Shown here: positions 19,332 through 28,971 of the stretch, piece after piece
Layout: each line of letters starts with the position of its first letter
Position numbering within the stretch: position 1 is the first letter of the stretch
Assembly: GCA_963720735.1 (NCBI GenBank)
Contig: CAVRGL010000002.1
Span: 62,001 to 126,000 of the forward strand
Source of the DNA: JBBRHQ01 sp963720735
Lineage (GTDB): Bacteria > Actinomycetota > Thermoleophilia > Solirubrobacterales > 70-9
DNA: 64,000 nt
Reading direction: 5' to 3'
Program-made: the position numbers and the translations under genes
The notes under the pieces: model-generated
Told to the model about the DNA's origin: nothing
Databases searched by the model: none
Seen by the model: the letters and a program-made list of their open reading frames with translations, nothing else

Positions 19332-20060
19332 TCAGAGCGGCTCGAAGGGGGGCTCGACCGGCCCTCCGGCAACGATCGCCCGCGGTGCGGTGCGAGCGAT
19401 CCACCCGGCGTGGGGCGCCAGGCGCTCCACCTGGGCCAGCGCGCCGATCGCATCGCCCAGCCGCGCGGCGCGCCCAAATCGCGCCGAGTGCGAGTCGCTG
19501 CCGAGCACGTGAACCAGCCCGCGGCGGGCCAGCTCGAGCATTCCCGGCGCCGTGTCCTCGCGCAGGAAGAAGTCGGCGGTGGCTTGGACCAGGGCGCCGT
19601 CGGCGACCAGCCGGGCGAGGCGCTCGAACATGTCGGTCGCGAGATGGCGCTCGGGGTGAGCGATCAGCGACCGGTACCCGCGCCGCGTCAGTGCCTCGAC
19701 GCGGCGCTCGAGGCTGTTCGAGAGCGGCCCCGGCGCCGGCTCCAGCAGTACCCAGCGTCCGGAGCCGAGTGCCACCTTGGCCAGCTCCTCCTCGTCGAGG
19801 CGCTCGACGGCGGTTTCCGCAACCTCACCGCCCGGAAGGATCTGAACCACGACACCGCGCTCGCGCAGGTCGCGGTTCAGCGCCTCGACCCTTCCCTCGA
19901 TCTCGCCGATGCGGACGTCGTGATCGTGGCGGATGTGCGGGGTGGCGCAGATCGCCTCGATCCCGTCGTCTGCGGCCTGATGCGCCATCGCCGCACTCTC
20001 CTGCGGGTCTTGCGCTCCATCGTCGATCGCGGGGAGAATGTGGCAATGGAGATCGATCAA
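19332..20060 (-). CDS. CpsB/CapC-type PHP-domain tyrosine phosphatase
   Basis: A 242-residue PHP-fold metallophosphatase. Metal ligands are clear: DLHCHILPAIDDGA at the N-terminus, ATPHIRHDH, LIAHPERH, and VLGSDSHS near the C-terminus. CpsB/CapC/YwqE proteins dephosphorylate bacterial tyrosine kinases that control capsule and exopolysaccharide synthesis. No tyrosine kinase or polysaccharide cluster is visible nearby. Start ATG 20060 is supported by the conserved first residues. It is divergent (about 44 bp) from the MBL-like gene at 20105. Confidence 0.9.
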   Translation of the reverse strand: MIDLHCHILPAIDDGAQDPQESAAMAHQAADDGIEAICATPHIRHDHDVRIGEIEGRVEALNRDLRERGVVVQILPGGEVAETAVERLDEEELAKVALGSGRWVLLEPAPGPLSNSLERRVEALTRRGYRSLIAHPERHLATDMFERLARLVADGALVQATADFFLREDTAPGMLELARRGLVHVLGSDSHSARFGRAARLGDAIGALAQVERLAPHAGWIARTAPRAIVAGGPVEPPFEPL

Positions 20061-20104
20061 GGTCGGTGGGCGCAGCCTAGTGCCGGCGTGCCGGGCCTCG
20101 CCGG

Positions 20105-20731
20105 ATGAGCGGCGGGGAGGGTTCAGCTCACGAACCCCGGGAGATCCTCCCCGGGCTCCACCGCTGGAGCGCGGTCCACCCGCGGATCGGGATCGAGGTC
20201 AGCTCGCACTTCCTCTCCGGCTCGAGGATCGCCTTCGACCCGCTCCTGCCGGCCCGGGGCGCTGACTGGTTCGAGCAACACGGCGGCGTCGAGGCCGTTG
20301 TGCTCAGCAACCGCCACCATCTGCGCCACGCCGAGCGCTTGGCCGAGCGCTATGGCTGCCCGATCCGCTGCCACGAGTCGGGCCTGCACGAATTCTCGGG
20401 CGGGCCCCAGGTCGAGGGCTTCGCCTTCGGCGAACGCCTCGGCGACGAGGTAGTGGCACTGGAGATGGACGCGATCTGCCCCGACGACACGGTCCTGCGG
20501 CTCGAGGTCGGGCCGGGGGCGCTGCTCTTCGCCGACGCGCTGATCAACCATGGCGCGCTCGGCTTCGTGCCCGACCAACTGATCGGCGATCACCCCGAGG
20601 CCGTGAAGCGCCAGATCCGCGAGCGGGCTCTGGCCCTCGCGGAGGAGCCGATCGAGGCCCTGCTGTTCGCCCACGGCGACCCGCTGCTCGAGGGGGGCAG
20701 GGAGGCGCTCCGCCGGATCGGCGGGGGCTGA
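20105..20731 (+). CDS. MBL-fold-like protein with a degenerate metal site
   Basis: A 208-residue protein with the overall pattern of a small metallo-beta-lactamase-fold hydrolase (GIEVSSHFL, IAFDPLLPARG, VEAVVLSNRHHLRHAERLAE, LLFADALIN, LLFAHGDPLLEGG). The HxHxDH motif is replaced by SNRHHLRH, so part of the canonical dinuclear site is missing, though RHHLRHA and AHGDP may still bind a metal. Function is unknown. Its stop lies 4 bp before the ATG of the GH94-like gene, which suggests coupling. Confidence 0.7.
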   Translation: MSGGEGSAHEPREILPGLHRWSAVHPRIGIEVSSHFLSGSRIAFDPLLPARGADWFEQHGGVEAVVLSNRHHLRHAERLAERYGCPIRCHESGLHEFSGGPQVEGFAFGERLGDEVVALEMDAICPDDTVLRLEVGPGALLFADALINHGALGFVPDQLIGDHPEAVKRQIRERALALAEEPIEALLFAHGDPLLEGGREALRRIGGG

Positions 20732-20735
20732 GGCG

Positions 20736-23387
20736 ATGATCCGGCCATCGGGCGGGGAGAGGTCGGCCGGGCTTGTCCTGCTCGCGCTGGCGGTGGCGCT
20801 CATTCCGGCGCGGGCAGAGGCGACGCCGGCACCGCTCTCCGCCGACCGGAGCCCGGCCCGGATCGCCTCCTCCTACGGCAGCGGCGCCTTCGGCCGCTGG
20901 AGCGTCGACCGCTTCGGGCTGCCCGCCTTCCGCTACCGGGTCGACGAGGAGAGGGTGCCATGGGCCCGGCAGCCCGAGCTCGATGGCGACACGGCCGCCC
21001 AGCACGAGCTCGGCAACGATCACATCGTCGCCGCCGCCTTCAACCACGGCTATACCCAGCTCTGGAGCCAGGACCGGCTCGCCCAGTGGGCCAACCGCTT
21101 CGAGCCCGGCGCCAGCCACTTCTCGGGAGGCTTTGGCTATCTGAACCTCGGCGGCAAGGTGCTCAGCACCCTCCACCTCGACCGGCCGCCGGGAGCGGCC
21201 ACCTCGCGGCGCTTCGGCGTCGGCTACTACCGGCGGAGCCTGCGATCGGACCATCTCGGCATCCGCGAGGTCGTCTACGCGCCCTTCGGCGATGACCCTC
21301 TGCTTCTGCACGACGTGACGATCCGCAACAGGTCGGAGCGAACCCGGAAGGTCTCCTGGTTCGAATACTGGGACGTCAACCCCTATGACCAGTACGACCA
21401 CACCCACCGAGGCCTGGGCTCGCCTCGCTGGGCGCCTGCCCGCAAGACCCTGAGCGTCCCCCAGGCGGCGGGCGAGGGAGACGATCGCCCGCTCAGCATC
21501 TTCGCCGCGGCGCTTCGCGGGCCGCTCTCGGGGTATGAGACCTCGGCGCCGGCCTTCTTCGGCGCGGGGACACGGGCGACCCCCGCCGAGGTGGCAGCGA
21601 ACCGGCTCAGCGACTCGATCTCGCCCCCTTCACCTGGCGGTGCCGCCGGCGCGACGCTGTTCGCCTTCCGGGCTCCGCTTCGCCTCGCGCCAGGCCAATC
21701 GGTGACCCTGCGCTACGCCTACGGGATGGCCCAACCGGGGCAGATCCCCACCCTGGTGAGGCGCTACCGCCGGACCCGCGCTCCGTTCGCCGCCAGCGAG
21801 CGGCGCTGGTCGGCCTGGGTCCCGAAGGCCGACTTCGGCCCCGGCCGGGCCTGGGTCGCCCGCGAGCTCGAGTGGGACGCCTACCTGCTGCGCGCCGCCT
21901 CGGTCTACGAAGAGGCGTGCGGCCACCACACGATCACCCAGGGCGGCTACTACCAGTACAGCGGCGGTGCCAACCTCGGTTCGCGCAGCTGGCTGCACTA
22001 CCTGCTGCCGATGGTCTACGCGGACCCGGCGATGGCCCGCGAGATCCTCCGCTACTCGGTGTCGCTGCAGTCGCGGGCCAGCGGCGAGATCCCCTACGGC
22101 AGCCTGCCGCTCTGCCGTCCCTACGACCTGATCGAGAACTCCGACGACCTCGACTTCTGGCTGCTGATGGCGGCCGCCGAGTACGGGCTCGGCTCGCGCG
22201 ACACCCGTTTCTTCTCCGAGAAGCTGCCGTTCAACGACAGCGACCGCAGGGTCAGCGTCTGGCGGCATCTGAAGATCGCCTTCGCGCACCAGGAATCGCT
22301 GCGCGGCCCCCACGGCGGGTACCTGGCCGGGCGCAACGGCGACTGGTCGGACTTCTCGGCGGTCTTCCTGCACATGAACGAGTCGATGCTGGTCCCCGCC
22401 CAGCTCGCCTACGCCTACCCGCGCCTCGCCGAGCTCGCCGAGCTGCGCGGCGACCGCGCCTTCGCGGCGAAGCTCCGGACCCGCGCCGCCGAGCTGCGGG
22501 CGACCGTCAGGGCCGAGTGGACCGGCGGCTGGTACCTCCGCGGCTATACCGCAGCCGGCACCCCGATCGGGAGCGGCGCGATCTTCGGAGAGCCGCAGCC
22601 ATGGGCGATTCTCGCGGGGGTGCCGAGCCGCTCGCAGGCGCGGACCCTGGTCGCCAACATCCGCCGCTTCCTCACCGGGATCGGAGCGCCGGCGGCGCTC
22701 GGTGGACCGGCGAAGATCGGCTCTGCCCAGTCCCCCGCCGCGGCCGATCCCGCGGTCACCGAGCCCCCGACCCCCGGCGGCTTCGACGGCGCCTCCCAGT
22801 ACGTGGGGGGCGTCTGGTACGACGTCAACGGTTGGCTGACCTGGGCCCTGGCAAGCCTCGACGGCAAGGTTTCGGGCGCACCCCGCTACGCCTGGAGCGA
22901 GTACACGCGCAACACCCTCGCCGCCCACGCCACCGCCTTCCCCCGGCACTGGGACGGCACGGTGTCCGTCGACGACGCCTGCAACGCCTTCTACGCGAGC
23001 CGGCCCGCCGACTGCGGGGTCGGCCTCTACTCCGACTACGCGGGTCAGATCACCGAGCAGCCGACCTGGATGGTGATGGACGCCATCAACCTCGCCGGCG
23101 TCACCGCGACCGAGCGCGGTTTCCGGATCACCCCGCACCTGCGGCGATTCTCCCTGCGGCTGCCGCGGGTGGGTGTCGAGCGCGACGGCAGCCGCATCCG
23201 CGGCTATCTGCGGGTCGCCTCACACGATCGGCTGGCCCTCGGCGTCGGGGGCGTGCCCCGCGGCGCGGCGGTCACGGTCTGGGCCGACGGCCGCCGCGTC
23301 GCCCACCGCCGCGCCGGCGGCCTGGTCCACTTCCACCTGGATGCGCAGCCGGGCCGGGCCGCGGACTGGGCAGTGACCTGGAGGTAG
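20736..23387 (+). CDS. Secreted GH94-like glycoside phosphorylase/hydrolase
   Basis: An 883-residue exported protein. A signal peptide (residues about 11-31) is followed by a beta-sandwich substrate domain (FGVGYYRRSLRSD, VSWFEYWDVNPY) and an (alpha/alpha)6 barrel, the layout of glycosyltransferase-36/GH94 cellobiose-phosphorylase-like enzymes. GDWSD at about residues 537-541, followed by ESM, corresponds to the GH94 catalytic GDWND...ES region with Asp as general acid. Known GH94 phosphorylases are usually cytoplasmic, so the signal peptide is unusual and may point to hydrolysis of external glycans. ATG 20736 is preceded by GCTGAGGCG. It is probably co-transcribed with the MBL-like gene and followed 76 bp later by the TIGR03118 gene. 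Confidence 0.82.
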   Translation: MIRPSGGERSAGLVLLALAVALIPARAEATPAPLSADRSPARIASSYGSGAFGRWSVDRFGLPAFRYRVDEERVPWARQPELDGDTAAQHELGNDHIVAAAFNHGYTQLWSQDRLAQWANRFEPGASHFSGGFGYLNLGGKVLSTLHLDRPPGAATSRRFGVGYYRRSLRSDHLGIREVVYAPFGDDPLLLHDVTIRNRSERTRKVSWFEYWDVNPYDQYDHTHRGLGSPRWAPARKTLSVPQAAGEGDDRPLSIFAAALRGPLSGYETSAPAFFGAGTRATPAEVAANRLSDSISPPSPGGAAGATLFAFRAPLRLAPGQSVTLRYAYGMAQPGQIPTLVRRYRRTRAPFAASERRWSAWVPKADFGPGRAWVARELEWDAYLLRAASVYEEACGHHTITQGGYYQYSGGANLGSRSWLHYLLPMVYADPAMAREILRYSVSLQSRASGEIPYGSLPLCRPYDLIENSDDLDFWLLMAAAEYGLGSRDTRFFSEKLPFNDSDRRVSVWRHLKIAFAHQESLRGPHGGYLAGRNGDWSDFSAVFLHMNESMLVPAQLAYAYPRLAELAELRGDRAFAAKLRTRAAELRATVRAEWTGGWYLRGYTAAGTPIGSGAIFGEPQPWAILAGVPSRSQARTLVANIRRFLTGIGAPAALGGPAKIGSAQSPAAADPAVTEPPTPGGFDGASQYVGGVWYDVNGWLTWALASLDGKVSGAPRYAWSEYTRNTLAAHATAFPRHWDGTVSVDDACNAFYASRPADCGVGLYSDYAGQITEQPTWMVMDAINLAGVTATERGFRITPHLRRFSLRLPRVGVERDGSRIRGYLRVASHDRLALGVGGVPRGAAVTVWADGRRVAHRRAGGLVHFHLDAQPGRAADWAVTWR

Positions 23388-23463
23388 GTGAACCCAGCCG
23401 CCTCGTTCCCCGTATCAACGCCCGATGGCCGGAGGTGCCGGCCGCCGAACGATTGGAGTTGGG

Positions 23464-24567
23464 ATGCGCTCTTCGTCGATTGCCCGGTGCGACCGTCGGT
23501 CACCCACGTGGTGGATCGCCCTGGGGATTGCGATGAGCGCCTGCCTGGCGCTGGCGCCGGGCGCACTGGCCCGAGGAGCCGGCCGCTACGTGCAGCGAAA
23601 CCTCGTCTCCGACCAGGCGGGCAAGGCCCAGCTTCTCGACCCGAGCCTGGTCAACGCATGGGGCCTTGCCTTCGGCCCGATGACTCCGGCCTGGGTCGCC
23701 AACAACGGATCCGACAACTCGACCCTGTACTCAGGCGGGGTGAGCGGCACGCCGGTGGCGAAGCTGCCGCTGACGGTCTCGATCCCCGGCGGGGAGCCGA
23801 CCGGAATGGTCTACAACGGCTCCTCTGGCTTCGTCGTCCACTCCGGAGCGGCCTCGGGGCCGGCCACCTTCCTCTTCTCGTCGGAAGCCGGCAAGATCAC
23901 CGGCTGGAACATCGCCGTGCCGCCGGCGACCGAGGCTCAGCCGGCGGCCTCGGTCCGGGGCGCGATCTTCAAGGGCCTGGCGATCGCCGACACCCCCAAC
24001 GGCCAGCGGCTCTACGCGACCGACTTCCACCACGGCAAGGTGGACGTATGGAACTCCCGGTTCAAGCCGGTCCACCGCCGCGGCGCCTTCAGCGACCGCA
24101 AGATCCCGGACAAGTACGCCCCCTTCGGGATCCAGGCGATCGGCCAGAAGGTCTTCGTCAGCTACGCGAAGCAGGATCGCGGCGCGGAGGACGACGTCCC
24201 GGGCCGCGGCAACGGCTACGTCGACGTCTACGACACCAGCGGGAAGCTGCTGCGCCGGTTCGCCCGCCGGGGGCCGCTCGACTCGCCCTGGGGGATCGTG
24301 CGGGCACCGGGGGACTTCGGCGGTGCCGGAGGGGCGCTTCTGATCGGCAACTTCGGCAACGGCCGGATCAACGCCTTCGCCCCTCGCAGCGGCAAGTTCC
24401 TCGGCGCGCTGCAGCGCAGCAACGGCAAGCCGCTGGTGATCGACGGGCTCTGGGGGTTGAGCTTCGGCAACGGGATCATCGGCAATCCCGGCACGCTGCT
24501 GTTCACCGCGGGGCCGGCCGGTGAGAGCCACGGCCTCTTCGGCGAGGTCCTGCCGAGCGCCGGCTAG
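23464..24567 (+). CDS. TIGR03118 family secreted propeller protein
   Basis: A 367-residue exported protein of the TIGR03118 family. ATG 23464 has GGAG 6-9 nt upstream and gives a signal peptide at about residues 16-37. Family marks are LVSDQAGKAQLLDPSLVNAWGLAFGP, WVANNGSDNSTLY, ATDFHHGKVDVWN, YAPFGIQAIG and LIGNFGNGRINAF (each quoted in part). The repeated blocks suggest a six-bladed beta-propeller. Function is unknown. It probably belongs to the same operon as the GH94-like gene. Its stop overlaps that of the convergent DUF6351 gene. Confidence 0.88.
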   Translation: MRSSSIARCDRRSPTWWIALGIAMSACLALAPGALARGAGRYVQRNLVSDQAGKAQLLDPSLVNAWGLAFGPMTPAWVANNGSDNSTLYSGGVSGTPVAKLPLTVSIPGGEPTGMVYNGSSGFVVHSGAASGPATFLFSSEAGKITGWNIAVPPATEAQPAASVRGAIFKGLAIADTPNGQRLYATDFHHGKVDVWNSRFKPVHRRGAFSDRKIPDKYAPFGIQAIGQKVFVSYAKQDRGAEDDVPGRGNGYVDVYDTSGKLLRRFARRGPLDSPWGIVRAPGDFGGAGGALLIGNFGNGRINAFAPRSGKFLGALQRSNGKPLVIDGLWGLSFGNGIIGNPGTLLFTAGPAGESHGLFGEVLPSAG

Positions 24568-27500
24568 CCGCCCGTCGTAAACCGCCAGCTGGTCGGATTG
24601 GCGAGGGTGTTGGCGGCCAGGTCCTTGGCAGTGCCGGCGATCGTCGCCGTGTACTGGGTGTTGGCCCCCAGCGGCGAGGCGGGGGCGAAGATCAGCGCGT
24701 TGCCGTACCAGCCAAAGCTCCCCGGGACGGTGGCTCCGTCACTGGTGCGCTTCAGCGTGAAGGCTGCCTCGGCCGAGGGCTTATCCATCGCCTTGTTGAA
24801 GAAGGGGATGACAAGAGAGGCTCGCGAGACTCCGGTCGCCCCGTCGGCCGGGTAGAGGTAGTTGACGATCGGGCGGTTGGTGGTCGTGAACTTCCAGCTC
24901 TTCGCGACGGGCAGGGGATGGCCGGCGGAGTCCTTGGCGGCAGTGGAGACCGTCGCCGTGTACTGGGTCGCGGGGGCAAGGTCGCTTGCCGGGTCGAAGA
25001 TCAGGACGTAGGCGCCGCCGCCGTACCAGCCGAAGCTGCCGCTGACCGGGGCCCCGTCACTGCTCCGCTTCAGGCTGAAGGCGGCTTGGGCCGAGGCCTT
25101 GTTCATCGCCGTGTCGAAGGCGACGACGACGTAGCCGTTGGGCAGCACCTCGGTGGCGCTCTCGGCCGGGACGACGTTGGTGATCAGCGGCTGGGTGGCG
25201 GTGGTGAACTGCCAGCTCTTGGGGGCCGAGAGCGGGTTGCCGGCCGGGTCCTTTGCCCCGACGCCCTCGCTCGCCGTGTAGCCGGTGGCGCCATCCAGCG
25301 GCTTGGCGGGGAGGAAGATCAGCGCGTTGCCGAACCAGCCGAGGCTGCCGGGGACCGCGGCGCCGTTGCTGGTGCGCTTCAGCGAGAAGGCTGCCTCGGC
25401 GGAGGGCTTATCCATCGCCTGGTCGAAGCCGACGACGATCGGGGCGGTCCGGGAGACCCCGGTCGCGCCGGCGAGCGGGCTGACGAAGGCCACTGTCGGG
25501 GGTGGCGCGGAGGCGATAGTGAAGCTCGAGCCGGCGGGAGTCGGATCGGCGTTGCCCGCTGGGTCGATCGCCCGCACCTTGAAGGTGTGGGAACCGGCGC
25601 CGAGGCCTTCGAAGCGGGCCGGTGAATCGCAGGCCGAGAAGGCCGAGCCGTCCAGGCTGCATTCGAAGCTGACCCCCATCTCATTGCCCGAGAAGCCGAA
25701 GCGGACCGGGCCGGGGCTGACGCTCGCCGCCGGGCTCGTGGAGATGGACGTCTCCGGAGGGGTGGTGTCGGACCCTGTTCCAGCCGCGAAGGTGCGCCAT
25801 GTCCCGGCCAGCGGCTGCTCCGCGACCCCGGGCTGAGTCCAGTCGCAGACCCCGTCGGGGAAGATCGCCTGCAGCCGGCTCCGCTGGACCGGCGAGGTCG
25901 CCGGATAGTCGCCGAAGTCGATCGGCGCGAGGCGACACTTGGCAGCGATCGAATCGACCGGCTTGCCGGCCCGGTTGGCGGGGAGGCTGTGGGCGGGATA
26001 GGTGGTCGAGCAGGTTCCGGTGCCGGTCAGCGAAGCCGGCTCGTCGATTCTGGTGCCGCCAATCCAGCAGGCATCGACGGCGTTGGCGGGCTTGCCGGCG
26101 ACGACCTTCTGGCTCCGCGGCAGGCTCGAGGTGTCGGCGTCGATGTTGTCCAGCCAGGTGCCCATGGTGTCGATCGCGGCGTCCTGCATGCGGTTGACGC
26201 TGGCGCCGCCCTTGGCCCGGAACATCACCTGGTTGTCGTGGTCGCCGTCGAAGCGGTCGAGGCGAGCGCGCATCCGGTAGGTGTTGAAGTACTGGTGGAC
26301 GTTGACCTCGTTGTCCGTGTAGCTGCGGATGTCCACCACCGGCACGTCCGGGTAGCCGCCCGTTCCCTGGTTGATGCGCCCGGTGCGGTAGGCGATCGCC
26401 AGAGCGGTCGGGTCCGCCACCGAGCGTTGCGGCCTCGGATCGCCGTTGTCGTCGAAGCCGCCGATCCCCTGGTTCAGGTCGAGGAACTGATCGACGCTGA
26501 TCGCTCCTTCCTGGAGCGCCTTCAATCCGTACTGAACCCCGACGTTGTCGAGGGTGCGCCGCGCGTAGCCGGTTGCCGGGTCGGCGCCGTAGACGTTCAC
26601 CATGCTGTCCCAGATCGTGCAGCGCGCGCCGCCGGGGTTCGTCACCGGGTCGAAGATGTTCGCCACGCCGACGACACTCTCGATGCATCCCTCACTTGCA
26701 TGGATCACGTCGGCGCCGGCGCTCAGCGCGGCGCAGCCGTTGGGGTCGCTGAGCCCGGTGATCGAGCTGCGCTGGGCATTGGTCAGCGCCGCACCCTGTG
26801 TGGTGCCGAAGTAGCTGAGCAGCAGCCTGCAGTCCGGGTAGTCGGGGGCCGAGTTGTCGGGAAAGCTCGCGCCGGGCACGATCCCGTCGAGGAGGCCCGG
26901 GTAGTTCTGGGCGATCATCTGCACCTGGACCGAGCCCCCCGAGCTGCCCCAGCCCATCGTCCAGACCGGGGGCTCGCCGAGGCTCTCGATCACGTGCTCC
27001 TTGATCATCGAGGTCGCCTCGGCCGAGAGCACGTCATTGCAGGCGGTGTTGAGCACGTTGAGGCTGGACCCCACCACCGAGTACCCGCGGGAGAGCATCC
27101 GGTCGTCGAGGACGCCATCGGGGTCCGAGGTCCCCTGCTGGTGCCCGGCGGAGCAGCCGCCGCCGTAGAAGTAGATCAGCCGGTGGTTCCAGCCCTCGGC
27201 GATGTGGCCGCCGGGCGCCAGCACCGCCCAGCGGTAGATCGAGCGGTCGATCACCCCAGATTCGAGCCTGACCACGTAGTCGACGGTCTGGCCGTCGCGC
27301 GTCGTGGTCTGGGCGAGGTCGGCGGGGCGGCTCTGCGGGTCCGCCAGGGGATGGAAGGCCCCGTCCGTACCCATGTAGTAGTAGGAGACCTGGGTGGGCG
27401 CGGCGCAGGTGGCGCTATCCGTGGGGGGACCGAGGCCGCCGGCGGCGGTGGTGCAGACATACGGGGTCTGCTGCGGTCCGGAGAAGATCGGTCCCTGGCG

Positions 27501-27890
27501 GGGGTGGTCGACCAGGAAGAGGGTCGCCGCCGGCTGTCCGGGAAGCGTCGCCCGCACCGTGCTCGGACCGGGAGAGAGGCCGCTGACGAGTGAGCGCAGG
27601 CGGCGACCGTCGCCCCCGACGGCCGCGAAGCCGGAGGTCCGGTCGACTCCGTTCACGGTGACGCTCAATCCAGCCGGATCGGCGCTCGCCGGGACATCCA
27701 CCTCGACCAGGGCATCGCCGTCGCTGACCATGTCGGGCCGCGAGGAGAGCGCCTCGACGCTGAGCTGGTCCTGCTCCGCCGCCGGAGCGGGTTCAGGGAG
27801 GCCGGCGAGGATCGATATCGCGGCGATCGCCGCCAGCGCCGCGATCCTGGCGCGCGACCATCCCGAGGATTCCCTGAAAGCCGCCGGCAC
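24564..27890 (-). CDS. Secreted DUF6351 protein with Ig-like C-terminal repeats
   Basis: A 1108-residue exported protein. A signal region (residues about 14-38) precedes a DUF6351 domain (about 40-700), an alpha/beta-hydrolase-like module with a possible nucleophile elbow GWGSSGGS (residues about 313-320). Then comes one Ig-like/HYR-type module (ETSISTSPAASVSPG to SSFTIAS) and three roughly 100-residue SbsA/Big_5-type Ig repeats (each ending KSWxFTT or SWRFTT and containing AMDKPSAEAAFSLKR-like helices). The C-terminal repeats probably act as a surface spacer or carbohydrate-binding stalk. The catalytic activity of DUF6351 proteins is not established. The stop overlaps that of the TIGR03118 gene. 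Confidence 0.85.
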   Translation of the reverse strand: MPAAFRESSGWSRARIAALAAIAAISILAGLPEPAPAAEQDQLSVEALSSRPDMVSDGDALVEVDVPASADPAGLSVTVNGVDRTSGFAAVGGDGRRLRSLVSGLSPGPSTVRATLPGQPAATLFLVDHPRQGPIFSGPQQTPYVCTTAAGGLGPPTDSATCAAPTQVSYYYMGTDGAFHPLADPQSRPADLAQTTTRDGQTVDYVVRLESGVIDRSIYRWAVLAPGGHIAEGWNHRLIYFYGGGCSAGHQQGTSDPDGVLDDRMLSRGYSVVGSSLNVLNTACNDVLSAEATSMIKEHVIESLGEPPVWTMGWGSSGGSVQVQMIAQNYPGLLDGIVPGASFPDNSAPDYPDCRLLLSYFGTTQGAALTNAQRSSITGLSDPNGCAALSAGADVIHASEGCIESVVGVANIFDPVTNPGGARCTIWDSMVNVYGADPATGYARRTLDNVGVQYGLKALQEGAISVDQFLDLNQGIGGFDDNGDPRPQRSVADPTALAIAYRTGRINQGTGGYPDVPVVDIRSYTDNEVNVHQYFNTYRMRARLDRFDGDHDNQVMFRAKGGASVNRMQDAAIDTMGTWLDNIDADTSSLPRSQKVVAGKPANAVDACWIGGTRIDEPASLTGTGTCSTTYPAHSLPANRAGKPVDSIAAKCRLAPIDFGDYPATSPVQRSRLQAIFPDGVCDWTQPGVAEQPLAGTWRTFAAGTGSDTTPPETSISTSPAASVSPGPVRFGFSGNEMGVSFECSLDGSAFSACDSPARFEGLGAGSHTFKVRAIDPAGNADPTPAGSSFTIASAPPPTVAFVSPLAGATGVSRTAPIVVGFDQAMDKPSAEAAFSLKRTSNGAAVPGSLGWFGNALIFLPAKPLDGATGYTASEGVGAKDPAGNPLSAPKSWQFTTATQPLITNVVPAESATEVLPNGYVVVAFDTAMNKASAQAAFSLKRSSDGAPVSGSFGWYGGGAYVLIFDPASDLAPATQYTATVSTAAKDSAGHPLPVAKSWKFTTTNRPIVNYLYPADGATGVSRASLVIPFFNKAMDKPSAEAAFTLKRTSDGATVPGSFGWYGNALIFAPASPLGANTQYTATIAGTAKDLAANTLANPTSWRFTTGG

Positions 27891-27931
27891 CGCGCCAACT
27901 CAACAGGATCAGGGCATCCGCGGCAAGGCAC

Positions 27932-27952
27932 CCTGGGTGTCCAACACCCAGG
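27932..27952 (-). terminator. Candidate stem-loop terminator
   Basis: CCTGGGTGT (27932-27940) pairs perfectly with ACACCCAGG (27944-27952) around a 3-nt loop. It lies just after the stop of the PD40 gene (minus strand, 27962) and before the DUF6351 start at 27890. There is no U tract, as is common in high-GC actinobacteria. Confidence 0.4.
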
Positions 27953-27961
27953 TGGCTGGGC

Positions 27962-28915
27962 CTAGGGCCGCGGCTGCCAGTCGGGGTGGAAGCCGCCGAC
28001 CCTGGTCGTCGTCAGCCGCTCCGTCTTGCCGTCGCGGATCCGGATCCTCATCAGCTTCTGCGAGTCATGGCACCCCGGTCCGTAGTCGACGCAGCGCTCC
28101 ACGGCGAAGGCGACCCAGCGCCCGTCCGGCGAGAAGGCGGGCGAGAGCACGCTCGAGTACGCGTCGCTCCTCGCCTTCAGGTGGGTGAGCGCGTGCAGAT
28201 GGGCCCCTCCGGGGCCGACGAGGTAGATCTGGCCCCCGTCGGCGAAGGCGATCCGCCTGCTGTCAGGCGAGACCGCCGGGTCGTACCCGAAGGCGAGCCG
28301 CCTCTCCCTGGAGCCGTCGGGGCGCATCGTGAGGATCCGGCCGGAGCGCTCGAAGACGACGTAGCGGCCGTCTGCGGATTCCTGCGGATTGTGCTCGGCG
28401 ATCTCCCCGTGCTTGTGCGTCAGCCGCTTCAGGCCGCTGCCGTCAACCGACACCGAGTAGATATCTCCGTAGCCCTCGCCGCCGCTGTCACGGACGAAGA
28501 AGATGCGCTTCCCGCTCGCGCCGAAGGAGGGCTGATACTCATCGGCCGGGGAGTCGAGCACAGCGTGGGCGCCGCTGCCATCGCTTCGCATGATCATCAG
28601 GTCGCTCTGCACGCCGTCACAGACGCTGTAGGCGATCCTGCGCCCGTTGGGCGAGAAGGCCGGGTTGATCCCCCGCCCGAGGACCGCGCGGTGCCGCCCG
28701 CTGGGGCGCATCGTCTCGATCGCGTCGTCGCTGCTGACGCAGTCGGACTCGGATTCCCCGCCGCCGCTCTGGGCGGAGCTGTCGAAGGCGATCAGGCCCG
28801 GCCTCCCGGGGAAAGCGCCGCGCGCGGCCGGGAGGAAGAGCGAGCCCGCGGCGAGCAGCGCGGTCAGGCATGCCAGCACCAAAGCGGTTCGGAAGGGAAT
28901 CGGAATGGCGCTCAC
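27962..28915 (-). CDS. Secreted PD40/TolB-like propeller protein
   Basis: A 317-residue exported protein. The signal peptide (about residues 8-35: ALVLACLTALLAAGSLFL) precedes repeated WD40-like PD40 units: INPAFSPNGRRIAYS, YQPSFGASGKRIFFV, YDPAVSPDSRRIAFA and LSPAFSPDGRWVAFA. This pattern is a TolB-type six-bladed propeller. GTG 28915 is chosen because it begins just before the signal segment, though no good ribosome-binding site is seen. It may form one unit with the small gene upstream (28972-29352, same strand). A second, distinct PD40 protein lies at 42193-43248. Partner or ligand is unknown. Confidence 0.82.
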   Translation of the reverse strand: MSAIPIPFRTALVLACLTALLAAGSLFLPAARGAFPGRPGLIAFDSSAQSGGGESESDCVSSDDAIETMRPSGRHRAVLGRGINPAFSPNGRRIAYSVCDGVQSDLMIMRSDGSGAHAVLDSPADEYQPSFGASGKRIFFVRDSGGEGYGDIYSVSVDGSGLKRLTHKHGEIAEHNPQESADGRYVVFERSGRILTMRPDGSRERRLAFGYDPAVSPDSRRIAFADGGQIYLVGPGGAHLHALTHLKARSDAYSSVLSPAFSPDGRWVAFAVERCVDYGPGCHDSQKLMRIRIRDGKTERLTTTRVGGFHPDWQPRP

Positions 28916-28971
28916 ACCTGTTGAAACACGCTGCGCCCTCCGAGGTTGCTGCCGGCGCAGATATCTCGAGA

